In this document: piece by piece, positions 1-5,525 of the stretch
How the letters are laid out: the number at the start of each line of letters is the position of its first letter
Position numbering within the stretch: position 1 is the first letter of the stretch
DNA from: Gammaproteobacteria bacterium
Lineage (GTDB): Bacteria; Pseudomonadota; Gammaproteobacteria; Pseudomonadales; Azotimanducaceae
Reading direction: 5' to 3'
DNA: 5,788 bases
NCBI GenBank assembly: GCA_003228415.1
Contig: QIDL01000097.1
Coordinates: 1-5,788, forward strand
The notes under the pieces: generated by a model
Told to the model about the DNA's origin: nothing
Databases searched by the model: none
The model's input: only the letters and a program-made list of their open reading frames with translations
Made by a program: the position numbers and the translations under genes

Positions 1-873
1 AGGAAATCGGCTGAGGAAAGTGGGGCCGACACGAAGTCGGCTGAGAAAAGCGGGGTCGACAACAGACCGGCCGAAGATGGGTCGTCCGATGGGAAACCGC
101 CTGCTGAGCGTTCCGCGGTCGGACCGGGTCGCCCGCGCCTGTTCGTGCTGGAGTTCGAAGGCGACATCCAGGCCTCGAAGGTCGGCCACCTGCGCACCGA
201 GATCACCGCGGTGCTGACCATGGCGGAGGCGTCCGACGAGGTGCTGGTGCGGATCGAAAGCCCTGGTGGTGCGGTACACGGATACGGCCTTGCCGCCTCC
301 CAGCTCGACCGCATTCGCCAGCACGGGATACCGCTGGTGGTGGCGGTGGACAAGGTTGCCGCCAGTGGGGGCTATCTGATGGCGGCCGTCGCTGATCGCA
401 TCGTTGCAGCACCCTTTGCGGTGCTTGGCTCGATCGGCGTGATCGCCCAGATTCCCAATGTCCATCGCCTGCTCAAGAAACATGATGTGGATGTAGAACT
501 GCTGACCGCGGGGAAATACAAGCGCACGCTCACGGTGCTTGGAGAGAATACCGATGAAGGTCGGCAGAAGTTCGTCGAAGAACTGGAGGACGTTCACGAG
601 CTCTTTCAGGAATTCGTCAGCGCCCGACGCCCCAAGCTGGATATGGACGAAGTCGCCACTGGTGAGGTCTGGTATGGCGAGCGAGCCCTGGGCAAACGGC
701 TGATCGACGAGTTGATGACCAGTGATGAGTATCTGACCAAAGCCTGTGAAGACAGAGACGTTTTTGAAGTTCGCTGGGTAGAACACCGAAAACCCATCGA
801 ACGTCTGATGGCCCACGCAGAAGGCGCCCTGACTCGGATCGTCGGCCGGTTGACCGATATCACCCACCGCTGA
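1..873 (+). CDS. sohB: SohB-type inner-membrane serine peptidase (S49 family), 5'-truncated
   Basis: The frame is open from base 1 to the TGA at 871-873, giving 290 visible residues; the start and the N-terminal membrane segment expected of SohB lie outside the window (E. coli SohB is about 350 residues). From about residue 46 (RLFVLEFEGD) to the end it follows SohB closely. S49 peptidases use a Ser/Lys dyad: the nucleophile is the Ser of ASGGY (codon 364-366), the general base the second Lys of GKYKR (codon 520-522). SPGG near 262-273 and GSIGV near 430-444 are other family signatures. The family cleaves membrane or signal-peptide-like substrates at the periplasmic side; the substrate here is unknown. 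A GTG at 145 is internal, not the start, because conserved residues precede it. The first ~40 visible residues form a charged, repetitive linker. It is followed 21 nt later by the acuI-like gene. Confidence 0.92.
   Translation, partial: RKSAEESGADTKSAEKSGVDNRPAEDGSSDGKPPAERSAVGPGRPRLFVLEFEGDIQASKVGHLRTEITAVLTMAEASDEVLVRIESPGGAVHGYGLAASQLDRIRQHGIPLVVAVDKVAASGGYLMAAVADRIVAAPFAVLGSIGVIAQIPNVHRLLKKHDVDVELLTAGKYKRTLTVLGENTDEGRQKFVEELEDVHELFQEFVSARRPKLDMDEVATGEVWYGERALGKRLIDELMTSDEYLTKACEDRDVFEVRWVEHRKPIERLMAHAEGALTRIVGRLTDITHR
4..63 (+). repeat. 30-bp tandem repeat in the sohB linker (two clear copies)
   Basis: Bases 4-33 and 34-63 are two near-identical 30-bp units encoding KSAEESGADT and KSAEKSGVDN. 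The next two decapeptides (RPAEDGSSDG, KPPAERSAVG; bases 64-123) look like decayed copies. The period is exactly ten codons, so copy changes keep frame. The repeat codes for a hydrophilic, probably disordered linker between the membrane anchor and the peptidase domain. More copies may lie to the left of the window. Confidence 0.75.
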
Positions 874-879
874 AACTAT

Positions 880-884
880 GGAGG
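880..884 (+). promoter_or_regulatory. Ribosome binding site of the acuI-like gene
   Basis: GGAGG lies 10 nt before the ATG at 895, in the 21-nt gap after the sohB stop. It supports that start and suggests the gene is translated independently even if co-transcribed with sohB. Confidence 0.8.
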
Positions 885-894
885 TACTGATTCG

Positions 895-1887
895 ATGAGC
901 ACATTCAAAGCCCTGTTGGTGGAGAAAACGGATGCCGGTTTCAGCAGGAGTGTGGTGGACCGGCACATTGACGATCTCCCGGAAGGCGACGTGCTGATCG
1001 ATGTGAAGTTCTCCTCGCTCAACTACAAGGACGGCTTGTCGGCAACGGGTAATCCCGGTGTGAGCCGGAATTTCCCGCATACACCGGGGATCGACGCGGC
1101 GGGCAGGGTGCTCGAGAGCGCGTCCGCAGAATTCGAGGTTGGAGACGAGGTGATCGCAATCGGTTTCGATCTGGGCATGAATACCGCCGGTGGATTTGGC
1201 CAGCGTATTCGGATACCGGCTGGCTGGATTGTGGCCAGACCCGATGGATTGACGCTCGAGCAAAGCATGATCCTCGGTACCGCCGGGTTCACGGCCGCGC
1301 TCTGTGTCCACAAGCTCGAGGCGACCGGCATGACGCCTCAGTCCGGCCCGGTGCTGGTCACGGGAGCGACCGGTGGTGTTGGCTCGGTGGCCGTGATGTT
1401 GCTGGCGAAGCTCGGCTACCCCGTGACGGCAGTGACCGGTAAGGCAAGCCAGCACGATTTTCTGAAGTCCATCGGCGCCACCGACATCCTGTCCAGGGAG
1501 GATGCCCGGGCGGGATCGGATCGTCCGATCGGTCGGGAAACCTGGGGCGGTGTCGTGGATACGGTCGGGGGAGAGATACTCTTCAACGGTGTGAAGGCGT
1601 TGAAGTATGGCTGCAGTCTTGCGGCCTGTGGGTTGGTCGATTCGCAGGAAATTCCCGCCAATGTACTGCCGTTCATCCTGCGCAACGTGAACCTGCTTGG
1701 CGTGGATTCCGTGCAGCTGCCGCTCGCGCAGAAGCGGGAAATCTGGAAGAAGCTGGCAAGTGAGTGGCTGTTACCTGAACTTCAATCCCTCCAGGTCGAA
1801 TTGACCCTGGATAGTGTATCGACGGCCATCGACAGGATCCTGGCGGGTGAGATGGTCGGTCGGGGTGTGCTGCGCCACGACGATTGA
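895..1887 (+). CDS. acuI: AcuI/YhdH-type NADPH-dependent acrylyl-CoA reductase (zinc-free MDR family)
   Basis: 330 residues, against about 324 for E. coli YhdH/AcuI. The medium-chain dehydrogenase layout is intact: an N-terminal GroES-like domain with the family motif SSLNYKD (40-46) and HTPGID (62-67), then a Rossmann domain with TGATGGVG (156-163), followed by TGKAS (181-185), where the family binds the NADPH 2'-phosphate. Zinc-ligand cysteines of classical alcohol dehydrogenases are absent. A late GVDSVQLP (269-276) is typical of the YhdH/YhfP branch. Characterised members reduce the toxic electrophile acryloyl-CoA to propionyl-CoA with NADPH, in propionate or DMSP catabolism or as detoxification. 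Nothing else of a DMSP pathway is visible, so detoxification or a general enone-reductase role is as likely. The start is fixed by GGAGG 10 nt upstream. It ends 12 nt from the convergent antiporter gene. Confidence 0.87.
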   Translation: MSTFKALLVEKTDAGFSRSVVDRHIDDLPEGDVLIDVKFSSLNYKDGLSATGNPGVSRNFPHTPGIDAAGRVLESASAEFEVGDEVIAIGFDLGMNTAGGFGQRIRIPAGWIVARPDGLTLEQSMILGTAGFTAALCVHKLEATGMTPQSGPVLVTGATGGVGSVAVMLLAKLGYPVTAVTGKASQHDFLKSIGATDILSREDARAGSDRPIGRETWGGVVDTVGGEILFNGVKALKYGCSLAACGLVDSQEIPANVLPFILRNVNLLGVDSVQLPLAQKREIWKKLASEWLLPELQSLQVELTLDSVSTAIDRILAGEMVGRGVLRHDD

Positions 1888-1899
1888 GACCCGATCGCC

Positions 1900-3072
1900 T
1901 CAGTCTCTTCTCAACCTGGCAGAGAGCGCGATGGGGCTCGGGTAGCGGAAAATGACGATGTAACTCGACACCACCAGCGTCAGCACGGTTGCACCCTGTA
2001 TGACGTGGGCCGCCTCCACACTCAGAAGTCCTGCCCCCAGGGCCACGTAACTCACAAGCAGTGAAAACTCGCTCATCTGCCCCAGACGGAAGCCGGCCTC
2101 CCAACCGGTGCCGGCGGGCTCCTTCTGCAGGCGCAAGGCCAACGCGAAGGTACCGGGCTTCACGGCTATCAGGGCCATGGCCAGGAACAGGGTGGGGAGC
2201 AGGACCTGCATCAACAGCGCGAGATTCAGATTGGCTCCTACCGAGAAGAAGAACAGCACCAGAAAGAAATCCCTGAGCGGCCTGAGCGCTTCGGCGATGT
2301 ATTGGGAAATCGGACTGGTTGCGAGGGAAACGCCGGCCACGAAGGCGCCGATCTCGAAGGTGAGACCCAGAAACGATCCGATGGTTGCAAGCCCCAGACA
2401 CCAGCCGAGCGCCAGCAGAAAGATGAATTCATGAAACGCATCGAACCTGGCGATCAGCGGCAGCAGCAGATAGCGCACGCCGAGCATGGCGCCCAGTGTT
2501 AACAGCGGCAAGGCGATGAGCACGGTGCTGAGCGATTCCAGGGTTTCATCGACGGTCTCGCCATAACCTGCCAGCAGCACCAACGCCAGGATTGCCACCA
2601 GATCCTGGATCAGCAGCAGGGCGATCACGATTTCACCCACATGGCGATGATGCAACACGGTTGTGGGCAACAGCTTGATGCCGAGAATGGTGCTGGAGAA
2701 TGTGACCGCCACACCGGTGACGATGGCTTCTGTATTGGTGAAGCCGAAAGCCGTCATCAGCGAGTAGCCGATCAGGAAAAATACCAGCGTGGTGACCAGG
2801 GCGGTGAGCAATCCCTCGCCGGCCATGTCTTTGAGCTTGCCGGGCGGCAGGTCCAGACCCACCAGAAAGAGCAGAAAGATGATGCCGATCTCGGCAATTT
2901 CGGAGAGCAGGTCCTGATCAGACACCAGGGCCAGGCCGTATGGACCGAGCAGACAGCCGACCGCGATGTAGGCGACCAGCAACGGTTGACGGGTATACAG
3001 GGCCGCCGATGCGAATACGGCGGCGCCGGTAAAAATCAGGAAAAAGGATTCTATGATTCCGGTGCTATGCAA
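1900..3072 (-). CDS. CPA2-family (KefB-like) cation:proton antiporter, membrane domain only
   Basis: 390 residues, almost wholly hydrophobic, with about 10-12 membrane segments. CPA2 signatures are in order: GCLLGPYGL (39-47), EIGIIFLLFLVGLDL (61-75), the buried QD of LLLIQDLVAI (152-161) expected to carry the ion-coupling Asp157, FEIGAFVAGVSLA (239-251), LRPLRDFFLVLFFFSVG (263-279) and GQMSEFSLL (331-339). It should exchange K+ or Na+ for H+ across the inner membrane. It ends at residue 390 in RLRRD, so the cytosolic RCK/TrkA-N domain that gates KefB and KefC (about 600 residues) is missing and glutathione gating of that type is not expected. The start is a TTG at 3070-3072: an in-frame TAA at 3079-3081 blocks extension and no other ATG/GTG/TTG fits the first helix. 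It overlaps the DUF934 stop by 8 nt. The transported ion cannot be told from sequence. Confidence 0.9.
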   Translation of the reverse strand: MHSTGIIESFFLIFTGAAVFASAALYTRQPLLVAYIAVGCLLGPYGLALVSDQDLLSEIAEIGIIFLLFLVGLDLPPGKLKDMAGEGLLTALVTTLVFFLIGYSLMTAFGFTNTEAIVTGVAVTFSSTILGIKLLPTTVLHHRHVGEIVIALLLIQDLVAILALVLLAGYGETVDETLESLSTVLIALPLLTLGAMLGVRYLLLPLIARFDAFHEFIFLLALGWCLGLATIGSFLGLTFEIGAFVAGVSLATSPISQYIAEALRPLRDFFLVLFFFSVGANLNLALLMQVLLPTLFLAMALIAVKPGTFALALRLQKEPAGTGWEAGFRLGQMSEFSLLVSYVALGAGLLSVEAAHVIQGATVLTLVVSSYIVIFRYPSPIALSARLRRD

Positions 3073-3487
3073 CTCTCCTTATCCTACGGCTCGCCGGTTC
3101 CGGTTGAAGCACCGAAGCTTGGTAGTAATCGGAGTAAGGTGCAAGTATGGAATCCGTTTTCGACCCGGCGGGTGGCAGGCACTTCCCTTCGGCTAACTGG
3201 AAGTTATCGAAACCGCATCGCCTCATGTAATGGATGATGTCCGGATGCACCTCGCCGATGGCGCGGAGTTCACCTTCGAAGCCGAAGCGGGTTCTGAGCA
3301 GCACGGCCAGCGACAATCCGCGGCCGTCGGTGAAAGCCGGGAAGCGGATGGCGATAACGGGTGCGCGGATAAAGCGCGCTTCCGGCTCATCCGCCACGTC
3401 GAGTAACAGGCCATCTCCAGATTCCGGCATCCACTCATCGAGCGGTGTCAGTCTGAGTCCGTTCTGAATTCGGTTAGACAGTGCCAT
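3065..3487 (-). CDS. DUF934 protein, partner of CysI-type sulfite reductase, function unknown
   Basis: 140 residues, full length for DUF934 (COG3749). The conserved core is visible: IRFPAFTDGRGLSLA (47-61), then LRAIGEVHPDIIHYMRRCGF (75-94) ending in DNFQL (94-98), and SDYYQAS (119-125) followed by an arginine-rich tail. There is no signal peptide or membrane segment, so it should be cytoplasmic. In many proteobacteria the gene sits directly after cysI, often before cysH, which ties it to assimilatory sulfate reduction, but its biochemical role is not established; an assembly or electron-transfer accessory to CysI is inference only. AAGGAG 7 nt upstream confirms the ATG at 3485-3487, which lies within the end of cysI (14-nt overlap). 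No cysH follows here; the antiporter does. Confidence 0.87.
   Translation of the reverse strand: MALSNRIQNGLRLTPLDEWMPESGDGLLLDVADEPEARFIRAPVIAIRFPAFTDGRGLSLAVLLRTRFGFEGELRAIGEVHPDIIHYMRRCGFDNFQLAEGKCLPPAGSKTDSILAPYSDYYQASVLQPEPASRRIRRVA
3075..3081 (-). promoter_or_regulatory. Shine-Dalgarno for the antiporter, unusually close to a TTG start
   Basis: On the minus strand TAAGGAG, a full match to the anti-SD core, ends only 2 nt before the TTG at 3072. The usual spacing is about 5-9 nt. The site lies inside the last codons of DUF934, whose TAG is at 3065-3067, so terminating ribosomes would be delivered onto it. This arrangement suggests translational coupling and a modest independent initiation rate. 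Confidence 0.6.
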
Positions 3488-5138
3488 AGATACGCTCCTT
3501 GAACGGCTCGATGCCGATTCGTTGGAAACAGCCGAGAAAGGTCTCGTCTACCACCCTGTTGTCGACAAAGGTGTCGAGAATTTTTTTGATGACCGAAGGC
3601 ACGTCCGCGCGAGCGCAGGATGGACCGACAATCTGGCCCAGAGTGGCGGCGCTGTTGCCGCCGCCCGCGTGGCCGCCAAGGGATATCTGGTAGTACTCGC
3701 TGCCTTTCTTGTCTACGCCGAGAATGCCTATGTGACCCACGTGATGATGTCCACAGGCATTCATACAACCGGAAATATTGAGATCGAGAGGCCCGATATC
3801 GTGCTGGTAGTCGAGATCTTTCAGTTGCTGCTGGATCGCCTCGGCCACCGGGATCGACTTGGCGTTGGCCAGCGAGCAGTAGTCGCCGCCGGGGCAGCAG
3901 ATGATGTCGGAGATGAGGCCCACGTTGGCGGTGGCCAACTGGTTGGCCTCGGCCTGCTGCCACAGTTCGAACAGCCGTGCGCGTGAGACATCGGGCAACA
4001 CGAAATTCTGTTCGTGGCTGATGCGGATCTCACCGAAGCCGTACTCATCGGCCCAATCCGCTACCGCCTCCATCTGTGAATCGGATACGTCACCGGGCGG
4101 TACACCGGTGATCTTGGTCGACAGCGTGACGATGGCGTAACCGGCTTCTCGGTGCGGCGCGACATTCTGCTCGACCCAGCGACTGAATTGCGGGTGGCTC
4201 AGACGCCTGGTATCGAGCTCGGTAGATTCGGTTTCCAGCCGGGGATAGTCAGGCCGAGCGAAGTGGGCTTCCATGCGAGCGAGGTCATCGGCGCCCAGTG
4301 TGCTGCTACCGCCTTCGAGGTGAGACCATTCTTCATCGACGATTTCCCGAAATCCGTCTGCGGTCATCGCTCTCACCAGGATTTTGATTCTCGCCTTGTA
4401 TTTGTTGTCCCGCCGCCCGAAGCGGTTGTAAACCCGCATGATCGCTTCGAGGTAGGTGAGCAGATGTTCTGCCGCCAGGTTTCTGCGGATGACCTGTCCG
4501 ACCACCGGAGTACGGCCCAGGCCGCCGCCCACCAGCACATCGAAGGCGATGCTGCCGGTGTCGTTGCGGAACACCTTCAGGCCGATGTCGTGCACGGCGG
4601 TGGCGGCGCGATCGTCCCTCGACCCGGTGATGGCGATCTTGAATTTTCGAGGCAGCCAGTCGAACTCGGGATGTGAAGTAGACCACTGGCGTATCAGTTC
4701 GCAGTACGGTCGCGGATCGACCCATTCGTCTCCGGCGACACCGGCGAACTGATCGGTGGTGACGTTGCGGATACAGCTGCCGCTGGTCTGAATGGCGTGC
4801 ATATCCACCTCGGCCAGCGCCTCGAGAATATCCGGCACTTCTGCCAGCAACGGCCAGTTGAATTGCATGTTCTGGCGGGTACTGAGGTGGCCGTAACCAC
4901 GATCGAAGTGACGGGCGATGTGTGCGAGCTTGCGTAACTGAGCGCTCGACAACGTGCCGTAAGGCACAGCCACCCGCAACATGGGTGCGAGCCGTTGCAC
5001 GTAGAGGCCGTTTCTGAGCCTCAGTTGCAGAAATTCGTCCTCGGTCAGTTCACCGGCGAGGTAGCGTTCGGTTTGCGAGCGGTAATGCGAGACCCGTTCG
5101 CGGACGAACTGCCGGTCGAAGGTGTCGTAGGTATACAT
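3474..5138 (-). CDS. cysI: Sulfite reductase hemoprotein (beta subunit), siroheme/4Fe-4S
   Basis: 554 residues, full length, beginning with MYTYDTFDRQFV as this proteobacterial branch does. The enzyme reduces sulfite to sulfide with six electrons in the cytoplasm, giving sulfide for cysteine synthesis. The four cysteines expected to hold the 4Fe-4S cluster and the siroheme iron are present: CCPGGDYC (Cys415, Cys421) and CMNAC (Cys458, Cys462). Anion-binding residues matching E. coli CysI Arg83, Arg153, Lys215 and Lys217 appear as STRQ (Arg88), CIRNV (Arg124) and PRKFK (Lys165, Lys167). The two ferrite-reductase-like halves are both intact. No flavoprotein CysJ is visible, so the electron donor (ferredoxin, or a CysJ elsewhere) is unknown. 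The family also contains nitrite reductases; the DUF934 partner and neighbouring metH favour sulfite. The upstream SD is weak (CGGAA) and lies in a predicted leader hairpin. It heads an operon with DUF934 and the antiporter. Confidence 0.92.
   Translation of the reverse strand: MYTYDTFDRQFVRERVSHYRSQTERYLAGELTEDEFLQLRLRNGLYVQRLAPMLRVAVPYGTLSSAQLRKLAHIARHFDRGYGHLSTRQNMQFNWPLLAEVPDILEALAEVDMHAIQTSGSCIRNVTTDQFAGVAGDEWVDPRPYCELIRQWSTSHPEFDWLPRKFKIAITGSRDDRAATAVHDIGLKVFRNDTGSIAFDVLVGGGLGRTPVVGQVIRRNLAAEHLLTYLEAIMRVYNRFGRRDNKYKARIKILVRAMTADGFREIVDEEWSHLEGGSSTLGADDLARMEAHFARPDYPRLETESTELDTRRLSHPQFSRWVEQNVAPHREAGYAIVTLSTKITGVPPGDVSDSQMEAVADWADEYGFGEIRISHEQNFVLPDVSRARLFELWQQAEANQLATANVGLISDIICCPGGDYCSLANAKSIPVAEAIQQQLKDLDYQHDIGPLDLNISGCMNACGHHHVGHIGILGVDKKGSEYYQISLGGHAGGGNSAATLGQIVGPSCARADVPSVIKKILDTFVDNRVVDETFLGCFQRIGIEPFKERIYGTV
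3495..3500 (-). promoter_or_regulatory. Ribosome binding site of the DUF934 gene
   Basis: AAGGAG on the minus strand, 7 nt before the ATG at 3487 and wholly inside the last codons of cysI. It fixes the DUF934 start and implies coupled translation with cysI. Confidence 0.75.
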
Positions 5139-5142
5139 TTGT

Positions 5143-5182
5143 TTCCGTGAGGGACGAATGTCGTCGAGGACAGTTCACGGAA
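5143..5182 (-). promoter_or_regulatory. Possible cysI leader hairpin covering the ribosome binding region
   Basis: A perfect 8-bp inverted repeat, TTCCGTGA at 5143-5150 and TCACGGAA at 5175-5182, encloses a second perfect 5-bp stem (GACGA at 5153-5157, TCGTC at 5161-5165, 3-nt loop). In the cysI mRNA the 3' arm UCACGGAA ends 4 nt before the AUG and contains the only SD-like bases (GGAA). A folded leader would hide them. Whether the transcript starts far enough upstream to include it is not known, and I recognise no described riboswitch. Confidence 0.45.
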
Positions 5183-5189
5183 CCGTAAC
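5173..5189. promoter_or_regulatory. Imperfect palindrome, possible operator upstream of cysI
   Basis: GTT-c-ACGG-AA-CCGT-AAC reads as a dyad with one unpaired base in the left half. It overlaps the 5' arm of the cysI leader hairpin, so the two structures would compete in RNA. It could instead be a protein-binding site; no regulator family can be assigned. Confidence 0.3.
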
Positions 5190-5232
5190 ACCGGCATTCC
5201 AGGTCGAGAAGTAACCCTTAGGCCTATGCTTA

Positions 5233-5259
5233 GAACGCCAGATCGCGATTTCGGCGTTC
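5233..5259. promoter_or_regulatory. Nested palindrome between cysI and the small membrane gene, possible operator
   Basis: Perfect 7-bp arms GAACGCC (5233-5239) and GGCGTTC (5253-5259) are separated by 13 nt. That spacer holds the perfect 8-bp palindrome ATCGCGAT (5242-5249). Arm centres are 20 nt apart, about two helical turns, which suits a dimeric or tetrameric regulator. It lies 38 nt before the small-gene ATG and 95 nt before cysI, so it could control either or both. No T-run follows the stem on either strand, which argues against a terminator. No confident -10/-35 pair was found nearby. Confidence 0.4.
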
Positions 5260-5296
5260 AATTATTGTGCTGAATCAGAGGGTTGGATAGACTGCG

Positions 5297-5467
5297 ATGC
5301 CGTCAGAGTCAGCATCTAATCCAGAGGAAGCTACGCCGTTGGAATCCACAGACCGAATCGAAGCAGAGCGCGCGTCCGACAACAAGGCCGATGTCATCGC
5401 CATAATCGTCATCTTTGCTGCGCTTGTCGCCGGGGCCGTTCACTTCATCAGTGGCTGGACTTTCTGA
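5297..5467 (+). CDS. Small predicted single-pass membrane protein, 56 residues, unrecognised
   Basis: ATG at 5297 to TGA at 5465-5467 encodes 56 residues. Residues 1-31 are hydrophilic and acidic (many Glu, Asp and Ser, ending RASDNKAD). Residues about 32-51 form one hydrophobic helix (VIAIIVIFAALVAGAV) followed by a short HFISGWTF tail. The start has no in-frame extension because TAG lies at 5288-5290; the SD is weak (TTGGA about 9 nt upstream). I do not recognise a family. The clean polar-then-hydrophobic layout, in a gap otherwise without a gene, supports a real gene. It is divergent from cysI and convergent with metH. A helper or anchor peptide is possible, but no function should be assigned. 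A longer minus-strand frame across this stretch (5309-5731) overlaps metH in the wrong frame and is not credible. Confidence 0.6.
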   Translation: MPSESASNPEEATPLESTDRIEAERASDNKADVIAIIVIFAALVAGAVHFISGWTF

Positions 5468-5517
5468 CCGGGACCACCCAACCGGGACCACCCAACCGGG
5501 ACCACCCAACCGGGACC
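5467..5517. repeat. 14-bp tandem repeat, three full units and a 9-bp partial
   Basis: ACCGGGACCACCCA is repeated exactly at 5467-5480, 5481-5494 and 5495-5508, then ACCGGGACC at 5509-5517. There is no mismatch between units, which suggests recent expansion. The first A is the last base of the small gene's stop codon, so the array starts exactly at its 3' end and fills the gap up to the metH 3' end. The 14-bp period is not a codon multiple, fitting a non-coding array. Confidence 0.9.
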
Positions 5518-5525
5518 TTCTCCCG
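5511..5525. terminator. Short hairpin just after the metH stop, weak terminator candidate
   Basis: CGGGA (5511-5515), five-nt loop CCTTC, TCCCG (5521-5525): a perfect 5-bp stem directly abutting the metH stop codon. Neither strand has a U-run after it, so it does not look like a standard intrinsic terminator. It may act only as an RNA 3'-end stabiliser, or be chance in GC-rich sequence. Confidence 0.25.

Noticed and set aside
145..873. GTG at 145 as the sohB start
   Set aside because: The frame is open leftward to base 1, and conserved SohB residues (RLFV) and the repeat linker precede it. The gene is truncated by the window edge.
1884..1914. Bidirectional terminator between acuI and the antiporter
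   Set aside because: GAGAC/GTCTC gives only 5 bp with a 12-nt loop and overlaps both stop codons, and no T-run follows on either strand.
1673..2401. 242-residue minus-strand frame within the antiporter gene
   Set aside because: It overlaps the antiporter in another frame, crosses into the acuI 3' end, is rich in Arg/Gly/Pro/Ser and resembles no protein family.
2641..3237. 198-residue plus-strand frame antisense to the antiporter and DUF934
   Set aside because: It is the Gln/Asp/Gly-rich complement of membrane-helix codons, with no SD and no recognisable domain.
5225..5230. TATGCT as a -10 box for the small gene
   Set aside because: No acceptable -35 lies 16-18 nt upstream, and four matches of six is common by chance.
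5256..5261. Minus-strand TTGAAC as a -35 box for cysI
   Set aside because: No -10-like hexamer sits at 16-18 nt spacing.
5467..5517. CRISPR array
   Set aside because: Units are 14 bp and directly adjacent with no spacers; this is a simple tandem repeat.
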